From: Vibrio hepatarius
GTDB lineage: Bacteria > Pseudomonadota > Gammaproteobacteria > Enterobacterales > Vibrionaceae
Length of the DNA stretch: 35,250 nucleotides
Assembly: GCF_001274785.1 (NCBI RefSeq)
Contig: NZ_LHPI01000037.1
Span: 1 to 35,250, forward strand
Direction: 5' to 3'
The position numbers and the translations under genes are program-made. The notes below the pieces were generated by a model. It had not been told where the DNA came from. It did no database searches and saw only the letters and a program-made list of their open reading frames with translations. Every line of letters begins with the position of its first letter. Positions within the stretch are counted from its first letter, which is position 1. Shown here piece after piece: positions 31,525-35,250 of the stretch.

Positions 31525-32409
31525 ATGGCTGATGCAGATTTAAAGATCAAACAAGAACTTTTAAATCAAATGGGAATCATAAATGATCTCTTTGTTGAGT
31601 TGAGTGATTCCATAAGTGCATCAGATCTCATTGGTGCGGAAGTCTACAAGCTACCATCAGTTCCAAAAGCAAAAGAACATGTCGATGTTACCGAAATACC
31701 AGTCGATACGATAAAAGACGAACTCGCACTTTATGAAGGACTTCGTTCTTACAAAAAATTGTACGGCGAACAAGGTATCTCGACCAAAGTTGTTTTTAGA
31801 CTACCCGGCTACATACAAGTTGGAAGTTCTAATAGCAACATAAAAGAAATGATCGGCCGCATTAATAAGCATAAGGACTTATTCAAGTCTGCAGTGCTAA
31901 AAATAGATGGCCCCAAGAAAAAGCATGACATTGTTCATTCGCTTTTTCCTGGATTGATAACTAAGCAGCTATACCGTAGTTTGTATGCTGTCGAAAACAT
32001 AAGCTACATGGGCTTTTTCTGGACGAATAAGTTCGTTACGTACAAAACAAACAAGGATGAAGTAATTGCTTCCATTAAGAAGCAAATCAAGCATCCACCT
32101 AAAGGGAAAGACCCCAGAGAATGGGAGTCATTTTTGAATGGGGAAGTTACCGATATTCAGCGTCTACCCGCTGGTTCGGAGTTGCGTATCAAACGCCCAG
32201 TTAGGGTAAGTGCAGCCGTAAATACTGATTGTGAGGAAACGCCCCAATTAAGCGCGCATCTCCCCATAATTATTGTTCAAGATCAACCCGTAACCGTCAG
32301 TCCTCTGTTGGATTACGATTCATCGCTTAGACGATGTGTAAGATCAGACTCAAAGATTGGCGGTAAGCCAATCATAAAAAGGCTACACCTCTACCTAAAG
32401 AGGCAGTAA
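31525..32409 (+). CDS. tus: Tus-type DNA replication terminus site-binding protein
   Basis: This 294-residue protein (E. coli Tus has 309) binds Ter sites and blocks the replicative helicase in one direction. Shared segments in order: VVFRLPG (89-95), GRINKHKDLF (111-120), LFPGLITKQLYRSL (140-153; E. coli LPGLITLNAYRTL), FWTNKF (165-170; E. coli GWANKH), KDEVIASIKKQIKHPP (177-192), REWESFL...DIQRLPAGSELRIKRPVRV (198-228; E. coli DIAALPQNAKLKIKRPVKV), LLDYD and IIKRLHLYLK at the end (E. coli IIPRLHLYV). The aligned His of the E. coli NKH motif is Phe170 here, which may alter the lock on Ter. ATG 31525 has AGG upstream. A repeat-protein gene follows. Confidence 0.9.
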   Translation: MADADLKIKQELLNQMGIINDLFVELSDSISASDLIGAEVYKLPSVPKAKEHVDVTEIPVDTIKDELALYEGLRSYKKLYGEQGISTKVVFRLPGYIQVGSSNSNIKEMIGRINKHKDLFKSAVLKIDGPKKKHDIVHSLFPGLITKQLYRSLYAVENISYMGFFWTNKFVTYKTNKDEVIASIKKQIKHPPKGKDPREWESFLNGEVTDIQRLPAGSELRIKRPVRVSAAVNTDCEETPQLSAHLPIIIVQDQPVTVSPLLDYDSSLRRCVRSDSKIGGKPIIKRLHLYLKRQ

Positions 32410-32464
32410 TGTCCAAATACACGAAGACCCTAGCCCGATCTTCGATAAAAGAAGTGTGACGAAT

Positions 32465-33112
32465 ATGAATAAAGAAATTAGTACAATTGAAGCTAAAGAT
32501 ACCGACACTCTGGCTACTCCAGAGGACATGCTTTCTTACGAAGAAGTTCAGCAGTACGCTCATGAGAACAACATCAAAAGCATGCGTGAATGGTTCGGAT
32601 TCCATAATGTTCGTAAAGGCGGCACACCTCGTCCACGCAACATTCCGGGAGATCCATCAAAATATTTTGGTCGTAGAGACCAGTGGGTCAGCTGGCCAAG
32701 TTTCTTAGGCACTGCAACCAAAGCAACACAAATCATCAAAGATGAATTCTGCGACATGGCAGAATGTAAGAAGTGGTTTGCTGATAACAAAGTTTACACG
32801 GTCACTCAGTTTCGTGAAATTTCTAAATCCGGTAAGCGACCAGACTTCATTCCATCAGCCCCTGATAAAAAATACGATGTGAAGTTTTCTGAATTATTGT
32901 GCCCTAAAAAATCAGCTTATGTGACTTTTGAAGAAGCGAAGAAGTTAGTCAAAGGCTATGGGTTCAAAAGTTATCTAGAATTTCGTGAAGGTCGCCGTAA
33001 CGACCCCAAGAACCTGTCTGTGGTGCCATGTAACCCAGACAAGCATTATGACCAAAGCAACGAATGGACTAGTTGGCCAGATTTTCTAGGATACTCTCGC
33101 CTAAGAAAGTAA
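32465..33112 (+). CDS. Protein with phage-integrase repeat units (PHINT-type), 215 aa
   Basis: I take the ATG at 32465; a GTG at 32456 adds three residues. Three related units of ~60 residues are visible. Unit 1 (~20-80) has SYEEVQQYAHENNIKSMREW and ends QWVSWPSFLG. Unit 2 (~95-145) has CKKWFADNKVYTVTQFRE and ends DVKFSELLC. Unit 3 (~150-215) has FEEAKKLVKGYGFKSYLEFRE and ends EWTSWPDFLG. The pattern IPxxPxxxYxxxxxWxSWxDFLG is that of repeats attached to some phage integrases and found alone in plasmid proteins, thought to bind DNA. Unit 2 has lost the Trp residues. It follows tus by 55 bases and is probably cotranscribed. Confidence 0.78.
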   Translation: MNKEISTIEAKDTDTLATPEDMLSYEEVQQYAHENNIKSMREWFGFHNVRKGGTPRPRNIPGDPSKYFGRRDQWVSWPSFLGTATKATQIIKDEFCDMAECKKWFADNKVYTVTQFREISKSGKRPDFIPSAPDKKYDVKFSELLCPKKSAYVTFEEAKKLVKGYGFKSYLEFREGRRNDPKNLSVVPCNPDKHYDQSNEWTSWPDFLGYSRLRK

Positions 33113-33140
33113 GAATATTTGTCATTATATTACCACAAGT

Positions 33141-33168
33141 AAAAAGCCACCCTCGCGGTGGCTTTTTT
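33141..33168. terminator. Bidirectional rho-independent terminator
   Basis: AAAAAGCCACC (33141-33151), 5-base loop, GGTGGCTTTTTT (33157-33168). Shared by the tus unit and the convergent 33179 gene. Confidence 0.92.
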
Positions 33169-33178
33169 GATCTTCGTA

Positions 33179-33397
33179 CTATTGAAATCTATCAAACAGT
33201 TCGTCTTTTAGATTCAACCCTTGTTCAACGATAGCGCTTAGATGACCATCCAAATATGCATTGTCAATTTCAGCTAAGGGCTTTGGTAACACGTTGCCAT
33301 AATTCATAATACGATCGATAAATGATTCATTCGAACTGGCATAAACACTACTACCGACAATAATAACGAACAACATTGCTAAAACTTTGATTTTCAA
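33179..33397 (-). CDS. Small secreted protein, 72 aa
   Basis: ATG at 33397 with a signal peptide (MKIKVLAMLFVIIVGSSVYA, cleavage after VYA). The mature part of ~52 residues (SSNESFIDRIMNYGNVLPKP) is helical with no Cys. No family recognised. It lies nine bases after the 436-residue secreted protein and must share its transcript, so both likely act together in the periplasm. Confidence 0.7.
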   Translation of the reverse strand: MKIKVLAMLFVIIVGSSVYASSNESFIDRIMNYGNVLPKPLAEIDNAYLDGHLSAIVEQGLNLKDELFDRFQ

Positions 33398-33406
33398 ACC
33401 GACACC

Positions 33407-34717
33407 TTAATCCGTAGTTACATAACTTGTATATCTGAGACTTAACTTTCTCATTTTCTCGGTATCGCGCAACCGTTCTAATGATAATGGGACATAGACG
33501 TTAAACTCAGACTTATCCTTAGTAAACCAAACATACGGTGTAGCCTTATCCCACACAGGAGAAACGTATTCATTTCGGCTGTTACCTGCACCACCAGCGA
33601 TGCATTGTTTTCCAATCTCATATCCCAACAAAGAGATTTCTGAGCAGACGCGGTATTTAGACAAAGCCTTGAGAACTGCTATCTTATCGGGATCAAGTCG
33701 TCCATCAATCTTGTTACTTGCTTTGTCATACGTGACATTATCAACACCATAACCAACTAGATACCTACCGGGCTCTCTTGCATTATCATCCAATTGGGTC
33801 ACTGTAATCGCATCTTGCAAGCCGGCCACGGCTGTTCCTGGATGGTAAGTGAAAACCTTTTTATTTGTAGAGACACGCGTATCTGGATAGTCACTCCAGT
33901 CACCTTCCGAGACTCCAAGCTCCTTTGTCACCCACTCTACAAGATCTTCTGCGCCGTCCGTACTGACTTTCAGCTTTAAGCGAACCCCACTTGTGCCATC
34001 ACTATTAACAACGGGAACTTGCTGAACAATTTCATATGACACATTCTCTTTCAACTTACCAAGTAAAGCTTTGTACGTAGTTTTCTTGTTTTCTTTGCCA
34101 ATTTGCTTTAGGTCATACTTACCCTTTTCTGTTAACAAACCTTCTAGAAATTCAGTGTCCACACTTCTCGCCGTTTTGCTTACTGGCAGGCGACTAATCA
34201 ATTCAACAATTTCGTTCCGCTTACTCTGACGCTCTTTTAATTTAGCCACATCAATGCTATCGCCATTGAGTACATAAGATTCGAAGCGTTCATCATCAAC
34301 AATCAATTGTTCTAGAACCTGCTGAACCTTTTTATCAAGGTACATTTGTTTCAATACCTTGTCTGCCAGTTCGGTATCGATGACAGCCTTAACAGATACG
34401 GTTGCACAAGTACCCTCTTCACTGACACAGGCGCCGATGGATTCATCTGTGCGTCTAGAGCTAATTGTCGCGCCATTTAACAACCAGCTCGCCCGACTTA
34501 GATACCCATTGCTATCCATGCTCTTTATTGATAACACTCTATCGGTAACCTGCTCACTGATACTTTCAAAGGCTTTTTGTTCTGCTATAGACTTTGCTGA
34601 GTTTATGCTATCGAATTCACCAAGTTGATAAACACCAGTCCCCGTAAATTGGATTTCTTGAGCTAATAGCCCTGATGAACAAAGCGAAAGCACTGAAATT
34701 AGGACAACTTTCTTCAT
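33407..34717 (-). CDS. Secreted protein, 436 aa, LPP20/FlgT-N-like N-terminal domain
   Basis: A signal peptide is clear (MKKVVLISVLSLCSSGLLA, cleavage after LLA). Residues ~22-115 start FTGTGVYQLGEFDSINSAKS and AEQKAFESISEQVTDRVLSI, and end TCATVSVKAVIDTEL. This order (GxG start, Ala-rich helix, VxxxV strand) is shared by LPP20 proteins and the N-domain of flagellar FlgT, so a related fold is likely but not certain. A helical Lys/Glu region covers ~115-235. The C-terminal half is beta-rich with four Cys near ~365-390 and before. Periplasmic or secreted. It may be functionally linked to the LPP20-like protein at 24725. Confidence 0.7.
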   Translation of the reverse strand: MKKVVLISVLSLCSSGLLAQEIQFTGTGVYQLGEFDSINSAKSIAEQKAFESISEQVTDRVLSIKSMDSNGYLSRASWLLNGATISSRRTDESIGACVSEEGTCATVSVKAVIDTELADKVLKQMYLDKKVQQVLEQLIVDDERFESYVLNGDSIDVAKLKERQSKRNEIVELISRLPVSKTARSVDTEFLEGLLTEKGKYDLKQIGKENKKTTYKALLGKLKENVSYEIVQQVPVVNSDGTSGVRLKLKVSTDGAEDLVEWVTKELGVSEGDWSDYPDTRVSTNKKVFTYHPGTAVAGLQDAITVTQLDDNAREPGRYLVGYGVDNVTYDKASNKIDGRLDPDKIAVLKALSKYRVCSEISLLGYEIGKQCIAGGAGNSRNEYVSPVWDKATPYVWFTKDKSEFNVYVPLSLERLRDTEKMRKLSLRYTSYVTTD

Positions 34718-34791
34718 AAACTTAAATCACATTCCTTTATCTAATTAACAATATGAAAACACACATCAATCCTTCCGCAATAGCAAAAATG

Positions 34792-34817
34792 AAAAAAGCC
34801 AGAGCAATGCCCTGGCT
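34792..34817 (-). terminator. Rho-independent terminator of the gene ending at 34836
   Basis: Minus strand AGCCAG...CTGGCT stem with extra inner GGC/GCT pairs, followed by six T. Confidence 0.85.
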
Positions 34818-34835
34818 TAATGGTTTTATTCAACC

Positions 34836-35250
34836 CTATTTTTCAATGGAAAGATTACTACCCTTTGATTCACTGTTATATAAATAATGGTTCTCACCGG
34901 TTTGCGTGTTCTCTAACTTCACGGATTCCATGCCGAAGTTAGTACCACTGGCTACCTTGGTAAATTCTTCACCACCAATTTCCAACTTACTACCGTTTTC
35001 GGCTTGCATCATATCCTTGAAACCATCAGCGGTAACATCGATACGATCTGGAGCACCATTAGTACCAGCCACTGTTTTAGAATCTATCGACACGGATGAA
35101 TCACCACCCTGACCTTGCGCGGCATTACCAGCATTAGCAGGTGTTGTCGTGCCTTGGTCACCGTTACCAACAGGTGCGTTATCACCATTCGAGCTCGGTT
35201 TGGTATCTGCGCCTTGGCCTTGCTCGGCATTACCAGCATTAGCAGGTGTT
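34836..35250 (-). CDS. C-terminal part of a protein with 35-residue Asn/Gly/Ala-rich tandem repeats (5' end outside window)
   Basis: The frame is open from the window edge to a TAG at 34836-34838. A start inside the window (GTG 35093) would remove the repeats and is unlikely. The visible N-terminal part is a low-complexity linker with the unit TPANAGNAEQGQGADTKPSS then NGDNAPVGNGDQGTT, period 35 residues. The second copy begins TPANAGNAAQGQGGDSS. The last ~85 residues (SIDSKTVAGTNGAPDRIDVT onward) form a small charged domain ending SKGSNLSIEK that I do not recognise. The linker suggests a surface or secreted protein. A terminator follows. Confidence 0.7.
   Translation of the reverse strand, partial: TPANAGNAEQGQGADTKPSSNGDNAPVGNGDQGTTTPANAGNAAQGQGGDSSVSIDSKTVAGTNGAPDRIDVTADGFKDMMQAENGSKLEIGGEEFTKVASGTNFGMESVKLENTQTGENHYLYNSESKGSNLSIEK
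35113..35250. repeat. 105-bp direct tandem repeat in coding sequence
   Basis: A 33-bp block at 35113-35145 recurs at 35218-35250 with a single mismatch, a period of 105 bp that keeps the reading frame (35 codons). The array probably continues beyond the window. Confidence 0.85.

Noticed and set aside
1..35250. CRISPR arrays, tRNA or rRNA genes
   Set aside because: No regularly spaced direct repeats of array type and no cloverleaf or rRNA sequence were noticed; the only tandem repeat is the coding 105-bp unit at the right edge.

Overview
The window has two parts of different origin. Bases 1-4108 are GC-rich and hold the right end of a Tn21-subgroup Tn3-family transposon. A class 1 integron sits inside the transposon's res region: the C-terminus of intI1 and the IRi end are visible, and the cassettes would lie to the left, outside the window. 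The remainder (4109-35250) is AT-richer and dense with short genes. Its gene content (an H-NS paralogue, a tyrosine recombinase, a Tus-type replication terminator protein, a primase-like protein, plus chemoreceptors, c-di-GMP and bacteriocin genes) suggests the backbone or accessory region of a large plasmid or integrative element. The H-NS, chemoreceptor and EAL sequences look like those of marine or aquatic Gammaproteobacteria (Vibrionaceae or Shewanellaceae type). This host assignment is inference; no replicon or transfer gene is visible.

Layout. 1-4108: intI1 fragment, IRi, res subsites, tnpR, tnpA, IR. The insertion cuts a DUF551-like gene (4109-4247, minus). 4244-4862: two minus-strand hypothetical ORFs that may be pieces of one decayed gene. 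5099-6932: tyrosine recombinase and hns. 6992-12627: a minus-strand run with four unknown small genes, a cytotoxin cluster (colicin-type immunity protein and a LysM / pyocin-S / HNH-nuclease toxin of about 835 residues), a lipoprotein and a basic protein. 12628-13325: a gene-poor stretch with a candidate regulated small RNA. 13325-19754: small secreted, membrane or Cys-rich proteins, mostly unknown, many with their own terminator.

19829-24534: a signalling block on the minus strand made of an EAL phosphodiesterase, a dCache amino-acid-type chemoreceptor and a soluble PAS-PAS chemoreceptor like BdlA. Together they could link chemotaxis or biofilm dispersal to c-di-GMP. 24725-25522: an LPP20-like periplasmic protein and a membrane protein. 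25566-28679 (minus): primase-like zinc-ribbon/TOPRIM-like protein, two unknown proteins and a lipoprotein. 28993-31060: an unknown soluble protein, a Cys-pair membrane protein, a small winged-helix-like protein and an OmpA-family lipoprotein. 31525-33112: tus followed by a protein with phage-integrase-type repeats. 33179-34717 (minus): two secreted proteins. 34836-35250 (minus): C-terminus of a protein with 35-residue tandem repeats, running off the window.

Most interesting points: the chimeric LysM-pyocin S-HNH toxin, the Tus homologue with repeated TTAGACA motifs upstream, the chemoreceptor/EAL block on a probable mobile element, a family of proteins sharing a C...CCS...CG pattern, and a candidate small RNA whose promoter spacer is a perfect palindrome.
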